Origin: an uncultured Bacteroidales bacterium
Lineage (GTDB): Bacteria; Bacteroidota; Bacteroidia; Bacteroidales; F082
Assembly (NCBI GenBank): GCA_937906455.1
Contig: CALCYT010000014.1
Span: 1 to 64,000, forward strand
DNA length: 64,000 nt
Direction of reading: 5' to 3'
Below, in pieces: positions 35,087-43,654 of the stretch (positions within the stretch are counted from its first letter, which is position 1; the number at the start of each line of letters is the position of its first letter). The position numbers and the translations under genes are program-made. The notes beneath the pieces were generated by a model that ran no database searches, was not told the origin of the DNA, and saw nothing but the letters and a program-made list of their open reading frames with translations.

Positions 35087-35692
35087 TTATTTAGAATACA
35101 ACTCAACGATCAGTTGTTCATTGATGGTTTCAGGAATATCCTCGCGGTTCGGATAGTTCATGAACTTTCCTGTGAGGGTTGCTGAATCCCATTCTAACCA
35201 TGGGAAGCTGTTTGAATGGCCTTCCACTGCGTTTGTGATGACTTCCAAGCTCTTTGATTTCTCGCGCACTGCCACGATGTCGCCTGGTTTCAGCATTGCT
35301 GAAGGGATGTTCATCACCCTGCCGTTCACTGTGATGTGACGGTGGCTGACGAGCTGGCGGGCAGCGTCACGTGTGGGGGCGATACCGAGACGATAGACGG
35401 TGTTGTCCAAACGTGATTCGATGAGCTGGAGGAGGATTTCACCGGTGATACCTTTCTTCTTCGAGGCCTTCTCGAAGGTGTTGCGGAACTGACGCTCAAG
35501 GATACCATAGGTGTATTTTGCCTTCTGCTTCTCCTGCAACTGGATGCCGTACTCAGAAACTTTTTTGCGCTTCTTGGCGGCGCCATGTTGTCCCGGAGGG
35601 AAATTTCTCTTTTCGTAATACTTGTCTGAGCCGTAGATTGGTTCACCAAACTTACGGGCGATCTTTGTCTTAGGACCTGTATATCTTGCCAT
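35087..35692 (-). CDS. rpsD: 30S ribosomal protein S4
   Basis: 201 aa with the S4 RNA-binding domain (RLDNTVYRLGIAPTRDAARQ at about residues 92-111). The N-terminal zinc cysteines of some S4 proteins are absent, so it is the zinc-free form. S4 nucleates 30S assembly, and in other bacteria it represses the alpha operon. Confidence 0.97.
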   Translation of the reverse strand: MARYTGPKTKIARKFGEPIYGSDKYYEKRNFPPGQHGAAKKRKKVSEYGIQLQEKQKAKYTYGILERQFRNTFEKASKKKGITGEILLQLIESRLDNTVYRLGIAPTRDAARQLVSHRHITVNGRVMNIPSAMLKPGDIVAVREKSKSLEVITNAVEGHSNSFPWLEWDSATLTGKFMNYPNREDIPETINEQLIVELYSK

Positions 35693-35719
35693 AACTTTTT
35701 CTTTTTAAATGTTTAACAA

Positions 35720-36109
35720 TTACACTCTTCTGCGTTTTGGCGGACGGCAACCGTTGTGCGGTATTGGAGTGACGTCGATGATTTCTGTCACCTCCACGCC
35801 TGATGAGTGGATAGCGCGGATAGCTGATTCACGACCTGCGCCCGGCCCCTTGACATAAACTTTCACTTTACGTAATCCCAAGTCATACGCTGTCTTTGAG
35901 CATTCCTCTGCTGCCATCTGAGCCGCGTAAGGGGTGTTCTTCTTCGAGCCCTTGAAGCCCATTTTTCCGGCTGATGCCCAAGAAATGACTTGTCCTTCAT
36001 TGTTTGCTAATGAAATGATGATGTTGTTGAAAGAAGCTTTGATAAAAGCCTTACCGGTAGCCTCAATCTTCACAACACGTTTCTTAGCCGATTTTGTGTT
36101 TTTTGCCAT
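35720..36109 (-). CDS. rpsK: 30S ribosomal protein S11
   Basis: 129 aa, ending in the conserved DVTPIPHNGCRPPKRRRV. S11 forms part of the 30S platform near the mRNA exit. A 105-bp gap with a large hairpin separates it from rpsM upstream, the longest gap inside the alpha operon. Confidence 0.97.
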   Translation of the reverse strand: MAKNTKSAKKRVVKIEATGKAFIKASFNNIIISLANNEGQVISWASAGKMGFKGSKKNTPYAAQMAAEECSKTAYDLGLRKVKVYVKGPGAGRESAIRAIHSSGVEVTEIIDVTPIPHNGCRPPKRRRV

Positions 36110-36157
36110 TTTTTGACTTTAATTTTTTAATGGTATTTAATATGCATCCAACCATGA

Positions 36158-36218
36158 GTAGTCTTTAGTCTTTAGTCTTTAGAGGACTAACAACTAAAAA
36201 CTAAAAACTAAAAACTAC
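36158..36218 (-). other. 25-bp RNA hairpin spanning the rpsM stop codon
   Basis: Minus-strand arms 36218-36194 (heptamers AGTTTTT) and 36182-36158 (heptamers ACTAAAG) pair over 25 bp with three U.G wobbles and an 11-nt loop. The rpsM stop TAG is in the 5' arm. No T-run follows, so it is not a classical terminator. Confidence 0.8.
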
Positions 36219-36592
36219 TTAGTGGCTTTCTTCTTGTTAGCGACTGTCTTCTTACGACCTTTACGTGTACGAGCGTTGTTTTTCGTACTCTGACCACGCA
36301 ATGGCAATCCGAGACGGTGGCGGATTCCTCTGTAGCAACCGATATCCATCAAACGTTTGATGTTGATTTGCACCTCGCTGCGGAGTTCACCTTCAGTCTT
36401 GTAGTTGTCGGCGATGATGTTACGGATAGCATTCTGCTCATCATCGGTCCAATCCTGGACTTTTTTGTCAGCCGCGACGTTGGCTTCCGCAAGGATAGCC
36501 TTGGCAGCTGAACGGCCGATACCGTAAATGTAGGTTAAAGATATTTGACCTTGTTTGTTGTTCGGGATATCTACACCAGCAATTCTAGCCAT
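36215..36592 (-). CDS. rpsM: 30S ribosomal protein S13
   Basis: 125 aa starting MARIAGVDIPNNKQGQISL and containing RGIRHRLGLPLRGQ, with a basic C-terminus. S13 contacts the P-site tRNA and 50S. It follows rpmJ by 18 bp. Its stop codon lies inside a large repeat hairpin. Confidence 0.97.
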   Translation of the reverse strand: MARIAGVDIPNNKQGQISLTYIYGIGRSAAKAILAEANVAADKKVQDWTDDEQNAIRNIIADNYKTEGELRSEVQINIKRLMDIGCYRGIRHRLGLPLRGQSTKNNARTRKGRKKTVANKKKATK

Positions 36593-36610
36593 AATTTTAT
36601 CTCTTTTTAA

Positions 36611-36727
36611 TTAGCCCTGACGTTGTTTTTCCTTAGGGTTTTTTTTGTTAATTACATACAATTTACCTTTGCGACGCACTATTTTGCAATCGTCTGATCT
36701 CTTCTTGATTGATGCTCTTACTTTCAT
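36611..36727 (-). CDS. rpmJ: 50S ribosomal protein L36, zinc-free form
   Basis: 38 aa reading MKVRASIKKRSDDCKIVRRK, then GKLYVINKKNPKEKQRQG. In zinc-binding L36 the ligands are C11, C14, C27 and H33. Here these are Ser, Cys, Asn and Glu, so zinc cannot be bound. It sits directly downstream of its own promoter (36774) and heads the alpha operon. Confidence 0.95.
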   Translation of the reverse strand: MKVRASIKKRSDDCKIVRRKGKLYVINKKNPKEKQRQG

Positions 36728-36773
36728 TTTATTTATTTTTTTACTTTTTTCGAAGCATTCTATTTTTAGGGCG

Positions 36774-36807
36774 CAAAATTACAATTTTTTACGTTACGTT
36801 TTACAAA
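36774..36807 (-). promoter_or_regulatory. Promoter of the rpmJ-rpsM-rpsK-rpsD-rpoA-rplQ operon
   Basis: TAATTTTG (36774-36781) and TTTG (36804-36807) on the minus strand, 22 bp apart, in the 95-bp gap between infA and rpmJ. It would uncouple the alpha operon from the spc operon. Confidence 0.6.
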
Positions 36808-36822
36808 AATAACGCATTTTTT

Positions 36823-37041
36823 TTATTTGTACCTGAAAGTTATACGACCTTTTGTCAAATCGTAAGGCGACATCTCGAGTTTTACCTTGTCTCCAGGGAG
36901 AATTTTGATGTAATGCATACGCATTTTTCCGGAGATGTGTGCAATAATCTGCAGTCCGTTCTCCAATTCAACCCGGAACATAGCATTACCGAGCGATTCT
37001 GTTACTGTACCGTCTTGTTCTATCGACAATTGTTTTGCCAT
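36823..37041 (-). CDS. infA: translation initiation factor IF-1
   Basis: 72 aa, a single OB-fold with GTVTESLGNAMFRVELENG and KMRMHYIKILPGDKV. IF-1 blocks the A site during initiation. It follows map in the order secY-map-infA-rpmJ common to many bacteria. Confidence 0.97.
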   Translation of the reverse strand: MAKQLSIEQDGTVTESLGNAMFRVELENGLQIIAHISGKMRMHYIKILPGDKVKLEMSPYDLTKGRITFRYK

Positions 37042-37052
37042 ATAATTTCTTT

Positions 37053-37829
37053 TTATTTGTTGTTTTCTACTGCTTCAGCCCATTCAAAACTGGATAATAT
37101 TTCAGCTTTGCCGTGACGCACGGCTATATCGTGTTCGAAATGCGCGGCCGGTTTCCTGTCGCGTGTGGTGATGGTCCAGCCGTCGCGTTCCTGCACGATT
37201 TCTTTCTTTCCGAGAGTTATCATCGGTTCGATGGCGAGTACCATGCCTTCGTTCAGCTTGACGCCAGTGCCACGTTTGCCGTAGTTAGGCACCTGCGGAT
37301 CCTCATGCATTTTACGTCCCACGCCATGACCGACAAGCTCACGGACGACGCCGTAACCGAATTGTTCGACATGGCTTTGGACAGCGTATCCTATGTCGCC
37401 CACACGGTTGCCTGCCACCGCTACCTCGATGCCTTTGTAGAGCGACTCCTTCGTGCGTTTGAGAAGGAGCCTCACCTCTTCAGGCACCTCGCCGCAGCAG
37501 AATGTGTAGGCCGAGTCACCGACATAGCCGTTAAGCACAGTGCCACAGTCGATTGAGACAATGTCGCCGTCGCGAAGCTCGTAGTTGCCCGGTATGCCGT
37601 GAACCACCTGCTCGTTGACAGAGATGCATAAACTTCCGGGAAATCCTTCGTAGCCCTTGAAAGCAGGAGTTGCGCCATGGTCTCTGATAAACTCTTCGGC
37701 GAGTTTGTCGAGGTCTATGGTACGGACTCCCGGACGTATATGCTTTCCCACTTCGCCGAGGGTCTTGCCCACCAGCAAAGCAGCTTGTCTCAGCAATTCA
37801 ATTTCGTTATCTGTTCTGAAATGAATCAT
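37053..37829 (-). CDS. map: type I methionine aminopeptidase
   Basis: 258 aa with the five metal ligands: Asp in SIDCGTVLNGYVGDSA (two Asp), His in GHGVGRKMHEDP, Glu in LAIEPM and Glu in HFEHDIAV. It removes the initiator Met from new proteins. It lies 14 bp behind secY. Confidence 0.96.
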   Translation of the reverse strand: MIHFRTDNEIELLRQAALLVGKTLGEVGKHIRPGVRTIDLDKLAEEFIRDHGATPAFKGYEGFPGSLCISVNEQVVHGIPGNYELRDGDIVSIDCGTVLNGYVGDSAYTFCCGEVPEEVRLLLKRTKESLYKGIEVAVAGNRVGDIGYAVQSHVEQFGYGVVRELVGHGVGRKMHEDPQVPNYGKRGTGVKLNEGMVLAIEPMITLGKKEIVQERDGWTITTRDRKPAAHFEHDIAVRHGKAEILSSFEWAEAVENNK

Positions 37830-37843
37830 TTTTCCTTTAGAAA

Positions 37844-39250
37844 TTACATTCTACCCACGCGACCTTTGATACGGCCTGACTTTGTGAGACCGTCGTAATG
37901 ACGCATAAGCAGATGACTTTCAATCTGTTGTAATGTATCCAGCACCACTCCGACGAGAATCAGCAATGATGTTCCGCCATAGAACTGGCTGAACTGCTGG
38001 TTGACACCCATCAGAGAGACGAGAGCAGGCATGATAGCCACGACGCCAAGGAACAATGATCCCGGAAGGGTTATTCTTGACATGATGGTATCGATATAGT
38101 CTTTCGTCTGCTTGCCGGGCTTCACGCCAGGGATGAAACCGCCGTTCTTCTTGATATCTTCCGCCATCTGCGCCGGGTTGATGGTCACAGCGGTGTAGAA
38201 GTATGTGAAGGCGACGATTAAGACAAAGAACACGAAGTTGTACCAGAATCCGTTCATGTTGGTCATAGCTCTCATGAATCCGCCCATTCTGTCAGGATCC
38301 GAATATCTGAAGAATGTGATAGGCACAAACATGATCGCCTGGGCGAAGATGATAGGCATGACGCCGGCGGCGTTGACCTTCAACGGGATGTACTGACGCA
38401 CTCCACCGTACTGTTTGTTGCCCACGACACGTTTCGCATACTGTACCGGGACCTTGCGGGTGCCTTGCACGAGCAATATTGTCATGATGATAACGAGTAC
38501 GAGGAACACGATCTCCAACAGGAAGAAGATAGGTCCGCCTGTTCCTTCGGTGAAGCGTGATGCGACTTCAGCGAACAGAGCGAATGGCAGACGCGCTATG
38601 ATACCTATCATGATGATGAGTGAGATACCATTGCCGATGCCCTTGTCGGTGATACGCTCGCCGAGCCACATGATGAACAATGTTCCTGCGATGAGGATTA
38701 TCACTGAAGAAATCCAGAAGAACAATGTCGGGGCTCCGCCGTTGAACGGATAGATTGCCGTAGCGGGCAGCTGGGCCCTGAGGTTAGCGATGTAACCGGG
38801 AGCCTGCACTGCCACGATAAGCACTGTAAGGTAACGTGTAATCTGGTTGATCTTGCGATGGCCGCTCTCGCCTTCCTTCTGCAAACGCTGGAAGTATGGG
38901 ATAGCCATGCCGAGCAACTGGATGATGATGCTTGCGGTGATATAAGGCATGATACCGAGTGCGAACACAGAGGCATTTGCGAAAGCACCGCCAGAGAACA
39001 TATTCAACAAACCAAGGAGACCGGAACTGCTTTGGTTTTTCAACGCCGCCAGCTCATTGGGGTCGATACCCGGAAGCACCACGTATGATCCGAAGCGGTA
39101 GATCAAGATGATCATCAGCGTATAGAGGATTCTCTTGCGAAGTTCCTCGATTTTAAAGATATTCTGGATGTTCTCCCTGAGTCGCTTGTTCATCCAAAGA
39201 AGACCAGCGATGACGAGGCACACCAAAATAACTATTAATAACTCCTTCAT
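37844..39250 (-). CDS. secY: Sec translocase channel subunit SecY
   Basis: 468 aa if translation starts at 39250. SecY proteins of the phylum usually begin close to MNKRLRENIQNIFKIEELR, which here is codon 20 (start 39193, 449 aa). The extra 19 residues form a hydrophobic stretch (LLIVILVCLVIAGLL). The gap to rplO (19 bp) and coding-like codons favour the longer form. The rest shows the ten membrane segments, FGSYVVLPGI and NGISLIIM plug-region motifs. SecY forms the membrane channel for secretion and membrane insertion. Confidence 0.93.
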   Translation of the reverse strand: MKELLIVILVCLVIAGLLWMNKRLRENIQNIFKIEELRKRILYTLMIILIYRFGSYVVLPGIDPNELAALKNQSSSGLLGLLNMFSGGAFANASVFALGIMPYITASIIIQLLGMAIPYFQRLQKEGESGHRKINQITRYLTVLIVAVQAPGYIANLRAQLPATAIYPFNGGAPTLFFWISSVIILIAGTLFIMWLGERITDKGIGNGISLIIMIGIIARLPFALFAEVASRFTEGTGGPIFFLLEIVFLVLVIIMTILLVQGTRKVPVQYAKRVVGNKQYGGVRQYIPLKVNAAGVMPIIFAQAIMFVPITFFRYSDPDRMGGFMRAMTNMNGFWYNFVFFVLIVAFTYFYTAVTINPAQMAEDIKKNGGFIPGVKPGKQTKDYIDTIMSRITLPGSLFLGVVAIMPALVSLMGVNQQFSQFYGGTSLLILVGVVLDTLQQIESHLLMRHYDGLTKSGRIKGRVGRM

Positions 39251-39269
39251 ATCTCTTCAGTTTAGTTGA

Positions 39270-39713
39270 TTAAATTTTCTCTATCGTACCACCAGCCTTT
39301 GTGATAGCCTCTTCAGCGCCTTTCGACCATGCGTTGGCTTTCACGTTGACTGCTTTTGTCAATTCACCGTTTCCGAGAATTTTTACTAATTCATTTTTTC
39401 CGACGAAACCGTTTTCTTTCAACAGTTCAGGGGTGATGTCTGTGATGCCGCTGTTAGCCAAGTCTTCGAGAACCTCGATGTTCACCGGGCGGTATTCCAC
39501 ACGGTTGATGTTCTTGAATCCGTACTTTGGCACGAGACGTGCGAGAGGCATCTGGCCGCCCTCGAAACCGATCTTATGAGTGTTGCCTGAGCGTGAGCCG
39601 GCTCCTTTGTGACCGCGTGTTGACGTGCCACCGTAGCCTGAGCCTTGTCCGCGACCGATTCTCTTGCGAGCTTTCACAGAACCTTTTGCCGGTTTAAGAT
39701 TACTAAGATCCAT
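39270..39713 (-). CDS. rplO: 50S ribosomal protein L15
   Basis: 147 aa beginning MDLSNLKPAKGSVKARKRIG, with the Gly-rich RGQGSGYGGTSTRGHKGAGS. It is a late assembly protein of the large subunit. It is followed by secY, as in most spc operons. Confidence 0.97.
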   Translation of the reverse strand: MDLSNLKPAKGSVKARKRIGRGQGSGYGGTSTRGHKGAGSRSGNTHKIGFEGGQMPLARLVPKYGFKNINRVEYRPVNIEVLEDLANSGITDITPELLKENGFVGKNELVKILGNGELTKAVNVKANAWSKGAEEAITKAGGTIEKI

Positions 39714-39740
39714 ACTGTTTTAATTTTCTTAGTTTAACAA

Positions 39741-39923
39741 TTAGATTTCTTCAATTTTAAGAAGGTGTTTCACTTTCTCTACCATGCCCGCCACCGAAGG
39801 GTTTTCAATGTCCACTTCCACTGACTGGTGCATTTTTCTGAGGTTCAAGCTCTTCAGAGTGTCCTTCTGATCCTGTGGTCTGCCGATGCCACTTCTAATC
39901 TGAGTTATTCTTACTTTTTTCAT
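39741..39923 (-). CDS. rpmD: 50S ribosomal protein L30
   Basis: 60 aa, with VRITQIRSGIGRPQDQKDTL and a C-terminal MVEKVKHLLKIEEI. This is a small ribosomal protein in its standard place between rpsE and rplO. Confidence 0.95.
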   Translation of the reverse strand: MKKVRITQIRSGIGRPQDQKDTLKSLNLRKMHQSVEVDIENPSVAGMVEKVKHLLKIEEI

Positions 39924-39940
39924 TGTTCAAAATTTTTAGA

Positions 39941-40459
39941 TTATCCGTTAAACACCACATCCAAATCCACACCTCTCATCTGTGCCACTGTACGCGCGTC
40001 GCGCATCTTTGCGAGGGCGGCGAAGGTGGCTTTCACCACTGAGTGAGGGTTTGATGAACCTTTTGATTTTGCGAGAACGTTCTTCACGCCGACGCTTTCA
40101 AGAACAGCACGCATTGCGCCGCCTGCGATGACACCGGTACCGGGGGTTGCCGGCTGGATGTAAACGTATGCTCCGCAATATTTTCCGTATTGTTCGTGAG
40201 GAAGAGTACCGTTGATGACCGGAACCTTGATAAGGTTCTTCTTGGCATCTTCTGTACCTTTTTGAACAGCGGCTTGAACTTCCTTGGCCTTACCGAGGCC
40301 GTAGCCCACCACGCCGTTTTCGTTACCGACGACGACGAGGGCTGCGAAGGTAAACGCGCGTCCACCTTTGGTAACTTTAGTCACACGGCCGACGTGGACC
40401 AGACGTTCTTTCAACTCGATTTCCGAAGTTTTCACTTTTTTTACGTTGACTTCTGCCAT
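39941..40459 (-). CDS. rpsE: 30S ribosomal protein S5
   Basis: 172 aa with a double-stranded RNA-binding domain (LVHVGRVTKVTKGGRAFTF) and a C-terminal fold with GGAMRAVLESVGVKNVLAKS. S5 helps decoding fidelity and helicase activity at the mRNA entry. The 5-bp gap to rplR indicates the same operon. Confidence 0.97.
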   Translation of the reverse strand: MAEVNVKKVKTSEIELKERLVHVGRVTKVTKGGRAFTFAALVVVGNENGVVGYGLGKAKEVQAAVQKGTEDAKKNLIKVPVINGTLPHEQYGKYCGAYVYIQPATPGTGVIAGGAMRAVLESVGVKNVLAKSKGSSNPHSVVKATFAALAKMRDARTVAQMRGVDLDVVFNG

Positions 40460-40464
40460 AGTTT

Positions 40465-40818
40465 TTAGAATTTTAATCCTCCATTACGAGCGCCGTCTGC
40501 TAAAGACTTAACTCTTCCGTGATACAAATAACCGTTACGGTCGAACACCACCGTCTCGATACCTGCAGCCTTGGCTTTTTCTGCCACGAGGTTGCCTACC
40601 TTGGCGGCTTTCTCGATCTTCGTAATCTTTTCCTGTTCGATGCCGTTCTCCGTCGAGCTGGCACTGACCAAAGTCCTGCCGGCCTCATCGTCGATAAGCT
40701 GAACATAAATCTGCTTGTTGCTTCTAAAGACAGACATTCTCGGGCGTGTCGCTGTGCCGCTGATGGTCTTGCGGACGCGTCTCTTGATGTTTAATCTTCT
40801 TTCGATCTTCTTATTCAT
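40465..40818 (-). CDS. rplR: 50S ribosomal protein L18
   Basis: 117 aa, with RRVRKTISGTATRPRMSVFR and the C-terminal FDRNGYLYHGRVKSLADGAR. It binds 5S rRNA together with L5. Confidence 0.97.
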   Translation of the reverse strand: MNKKIERRLNIKRRVRKTISGTATRPRMSVFRSNKQIYVQLIDDEAGRTLVSASSTENGIEQEKITKIEKAAKVGNLVAEKAKAAGIETVVFDRNGYLYHGRVKSLADGARNGGLKF

Positions 40819-40844
40819 CTTTCTTGCGTTTTAAAAATTAAACA

Positions 40845-41405
40845 TTATTTACCTGCTGCCTTACCGGCCTTACGGCGCAGCACCTCGCCCTCAAACTTGA
40901 TACCCTTGCCCTTGTAAGGCTCCGGTTTGCGGTATGAGCGGATCTTTGCTGCCACCTGACCGAGCAACTGCTTGTCGTATGAACGCATCTTGAGGATAGG
41001 GTTCTTACCTCTTTCATTGATAGTCTCGCATGTTATCTCATCAGGCATTACGAAAATAATGTTGTGAGAGAAACCGAGTGATAGCTCGAGCTGTTTGCCG
41101 TTGGCTTTAGCTTCCGCCTTGTAACCTACGCCGACGAACTCCTGCACTGTCTCGAAGCCTTCCGACACGCCCTTCACCATGTTGAAGAACAAGGCGCGGT
41201 ATAGGCCGTGTTTAGCTGATGCGTCAGGGATGTTAGCCGGTGCCACATGGATGTGACCGTCTTCTATTTTAACGTCAACGTCACCATGGAAGTCCTGGCT
41301 TAGTGTGCCGAGTTTTCCTTTGACGGTGAGAACGTTATCTTTAATTGTAACCTCAGTACCTGCTGGGATTGCAATAGGTAATTTACCGATTCTTGATAAT
41401 GCCAT
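40845..41405 (-). CDS. rplF: 50S ribosomal protein L6
   Basis: 186 aa, two repeats of the L6 fold. It starts MALSRIGKLPIAIPAG and ends with the PEPYKGKGIKFEGE signature. It lies near the factor-binding site of the 50S subunit. Confidence 0.97.
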   Translation of the reverse strand: MALSRIGKLPIAIPAGTEVTIKDNVLTVKGKLGTLSQDFHGDVDVKIEDGHIHVAPANIPDASAKHGLYRALFFNMVKGVSEGFETVQEFVGVGYKAEAKANGKQLELSLGFSHNIIFVMPDEITCETINERGKNPILKMRSYDKQLLGQVAAKIRSYRKPEPYKGKGIKFEGEVLRRKAGKAAGK

Positions 41406-41422
41406 AGTTGTTTCCTCCTAAA

Positions 41423-41821
41423 TTATGATACATAGCACAACACTTCGCCTCCGACATGGAGATTACGGGCTTCTTTATCGGTCATAATGCCTCTTGAGGT
41501 CGAGATGATGGCGATACCAAGGCCGTTCATGACTCTCGGGAGGTTTTCCGAGTCAGCGTACTGACGGAGACCAGGGCGCGACACGCGCTCGATTGTCATG
41601 ATAGCTGGCTGTTTGGTGACGGGGTGGTATTTAAGAGCGATCTTAATAGTACCTTGTGGTCCGTCTTCTTCGAACTTATAGTTAAGGATATAGCCTTTTT
41701 CGAAGAGGATCTTGGTGATAGCCTTCTTCACGTTTGAAGCAGGAACTTCCACTATTCTATGTTTAGCGTTGACGGCATTGCGTACGCGTGTCAAAAAATC
41801 TGCTATAGGGTCTGTAATCAT
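41423..41821 (-). CDS. rpsH: 30S ribosomal protein S8
   Basis: 132 aa with DPIADFLTRVRNA and the C-terminal GIAIISTSRGIMTDKEAR. S8 is a primary 16S rRNA binder, and in other bacteria it is the translational repressor of the spc operon. Confidence 0.97.
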   Translation of the reverse strand: MITDPIADFLTRVRNAVNAKHRIVEVPASNVKKAITKILFEKGYILNYKFEEDGPQGTIKIALKYHPVTKQPAIMTIERVSRPGLRQYADSENLPRVMNGLGIAIISTSRGIMTDKEARNLHVGGEVLCYVS

Positions 41822-41842
41822 AGTTTTAATCCTTTTAATTAA

Positions 41843-42112
41843 TTACCAACTTGCTTTTTTAACACCTGGGATCAAGCCTTTGAGGGCCATTTCACGGAAG
41901 TTGATACGTGAGATGCCGAACTGACGCATATAACCTTTTGGACGTCCTGTAAGCTGACAACGATTGTGTACGCGGACTGGTGAAGCGTTTCTTGGGAGCT
42001 TCTGGAGACCTACGTAGTCGCCGGCGGCCTTGAGGGCGGCGCGTTTCTCAGCGTATTTCTCTACCATCGCCATTCTCTTGCGCTCGCGCGCTTTCATTGA
42101 TTCTTTTGCCAT
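41843..42112 (-). CDS. rpsN: 30S ribosomal protein S14, zinc-free form
   Basis: 89 aa beginning MAKESMKARERKRMAMVEKY. The C-terminal RCQLTGRPKGYMRQFGISR has only one Cys and no CxxC pairs, so it is the long zinc-independent form. It completes the head of the 30S subunit. Confidence 0.97.
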   Translation of the reverse strand: MAKESMKARERKRMAMVEKYAEKRAALKAAGDYVGLQKLPRNASPVRVHNRCQLTGRPKGYMRQFGISRINFREMALKGLIPGVKKASW

Positions 42113-42119
42113 ATCTTAC

Positions 42120-42677
42120 TTATTTTTTCTGGTTTTTAAATGGAAGACCAAACTGTTTCAACAAGGCCATTGCTTCCTTGTCGGTGTTCGCTGATGTGAC
42201 GAAGGTGATATCCATACCGTTGATTTTGTTTACTTTATCCATATCAATCTCCGGGAAGATGATCTGTTCGGTCACGCCGAAGCTGTAATTGCCGCGGCCG
42301 TCGAAGCCTTTGTCATTAATACCTCTGAAGTCACGAACACGTGGGAGTGCTACAGCGACGAGGCGTTCGAGAAACTCGTACATCTTGTCACCGCGCAATG
42401 TCACGCGCACGCCGATCGGGTTACCACGACGCAGTTTGAAGTTTGACACGTCGTGTCTTGAGATTGTCGGTACGGCTTTTTGTCCGGTGATAGCTGTCAT
42501 TTCCTCTACACCATAGTCAATCAGTTTCTTGTCGGCGAGAGCTGCGCCGATACCCTGATTGAGCGAAATTTTCAAAAGCCGTGGAACCTGCATCACAGTC
42601 TTGTACTGGAATTCCTTCATCAATGCAGGCACGATTTCGCTCTTGTACTGTACTTTAAGTCTGGGTTGATAGTTCAT
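42120..42677 (-). CDS. rplE: 50S ribosomal protein L5
   Basis: 185 aa, with PRLLKISLNQGIG and GRGNYSFGVTEQIIFPEI. It anchors 5S rRNA and contacts S13. The start is the base next to the rplX stop (one-base overlap). Confidence 0.97.
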   Translation of the reverse strand: MNYQPRLKVQYKSEIVPALMKEFQYKTVMQVPRLLKISLNQGIGAALADKKLIDYGVEEMTAITGQKAVPTISRHDVSNFKLRRGNPIGVRVTLRGDKMYEFLERLVAVALPRVRDFRGINDKGFDGRGNYSFGVTEQIIFPEIDMDKVNKINGMDITFVTSANTDKEAMALLKQFGLPFKNQKK

Positions 42678-42994
42678 TACTTAATAACCTCCCCTGTTTT
42701 TTTAGAATAACGGACTAATTTTCCTTGTTCATCTTTTTTACGACCTATGCGGCCGGCTTTGCCGTCCTTGTCACAAACCATGACGTTTGAGGCATGGATG
42801 GAAGCTTCTTTCTTTATGATACCACCTTTAGGGTTCTCAGTGCTTGGTCTTGCGTGCTTCGACACGAGGTTGACGCCGTCAACGATGACGCGGTTCTTCT
42901 CTTTATCGACGCTGAGGACTGTGCCTTTCTTGCCCTTTTGGGTTCCGGCGATAACTACCACGCTGTCGCCTTTCTTTACAAACATTTTACTCAT
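42677..42994 (-). CDS. rplX: 50S ribosomal protein L24
   Basis: From ATG at 42994 (MSKMFVKKGDSVVVIAGTQK) it has 105 aa, the normal length. The longer frame would overlap rplN by 13 codons. The KOW motif GDSVVVIAGTQKGKKG is at the N-terminus. It is one of the first proteins to bind 23S rRNA. Confidence 0.95.
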   Translation of the reverse strand: MSKMFVKKGDSVVVIAGTQKGKKGTVLSVDKEKNRVIVDGVNLVSKHARPSTENPKGGIIKKEASIHASNVMVCDKDGKAGRIGRKKDEQGKLVRYSKKTGEVIK

Positions 42995-43013
42995 AGCTTC
43001 TTTCCTTTCTTGA

Positions 43014-43382
43014 TTAGAGTACCTCAGGTGCAAGAGATACGATTTTCATATACTGTTTCTCACGCAACTCCCTGGCTACCGGTCCAAAGATACGAGTTCC
43101 TAACATTTCGCCTTGTCCATTGAGGAGGACGCATGCGTTGTCATCGAAGCGGATGTATGATCCGTCGGGACGGCGTGTCTCCTTCTTGGTGCGGACTACG
43201 ACTGCCTTTACTACTGAACCCTTCTTCACGTTACCGCTTGGAAGAGCGTCTTTCACTGTGACCACGATGACGTCGCCGATACGGGCATAACGTTTCTTGG
43301 TTCCACCTAATACTCTGATGCAGAGCACTTCCTTCGCACCGCTATTGTCGGCTACTGCAAGTCTTGATTCTTGTTGTAACAT
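43014..43382 (-). CDS. rplN: 50S ribosomal protein L14
   Basis: 122 aa, MLQQESRLAVADNSGAKEVL at the start and RELREKQYMKIVSLAPEVL at the end. It forms intersubunit bridges with 16S rRNA. Its start overlaps the rpsQ stop by one base (TAATG). Confidence 0.97.
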   Translation of the reverse strand: MLQQESRLAVADNSGAKEVLCIRVLGGTKKRYARIGDVIVVTVKDALPSGNVKKGSVVKAVVVRTKKETRRPDGSYIRFDDNACVLLNGQGEMLGTRIFGPVARELREKQYMKIVSLAPEVL

Positions 43383-43636
43383 TACTTGGCCCTTTCTATT
43401 ATTTCAACGAGTCTCCAACGTTTGTTCTTGCTCAACGGACGGGTCTCCATGATGCGCACCGTGTCACCGATGTTGCATTCATTTTTCTCGTCATGTGCGA
43501 AGAATCTGGTTGATTTCTTAACGAATTTACCGTAAATCGGGTGTTTTGTACGACGCTCAATCACAACGACGATCGTCTTGTCCATCTTATTGCTGGCAAC
43601 AACACCAATTCTTTCTTTTCTAAGATTTCTTTCCAT
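43382..43636 (-). CDS. rpsQ: 30S ribosomal protein S17
   Basis: 84 aa with GVVASNKMDKTIVVVIERR and an OB-fold including GDTVRIMETRPLSKNKRWRL. It is a primary 16S rRNA binder. It lies 18 bp behind rpmC. Confidence 0.97.
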   Translation of the reverse strand: MERNLRKERIGVVASNKMDKTIVVVIERRTKHPIYGKFVKKSTRFFAHDEKNECNIGDTVRIMETRPLSKNKRWRLVEIIERAK

Positions 43637-43654
43637 TTTTATTCCTTTCGTCGT

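Noticed and set aside
36158..36218. Intrinsic terminator inside the alpha operon
   Set aside because: The stem is AT-rich and not followed by a T-run on the minus strand, and essential genes lie downstream without another promoter.
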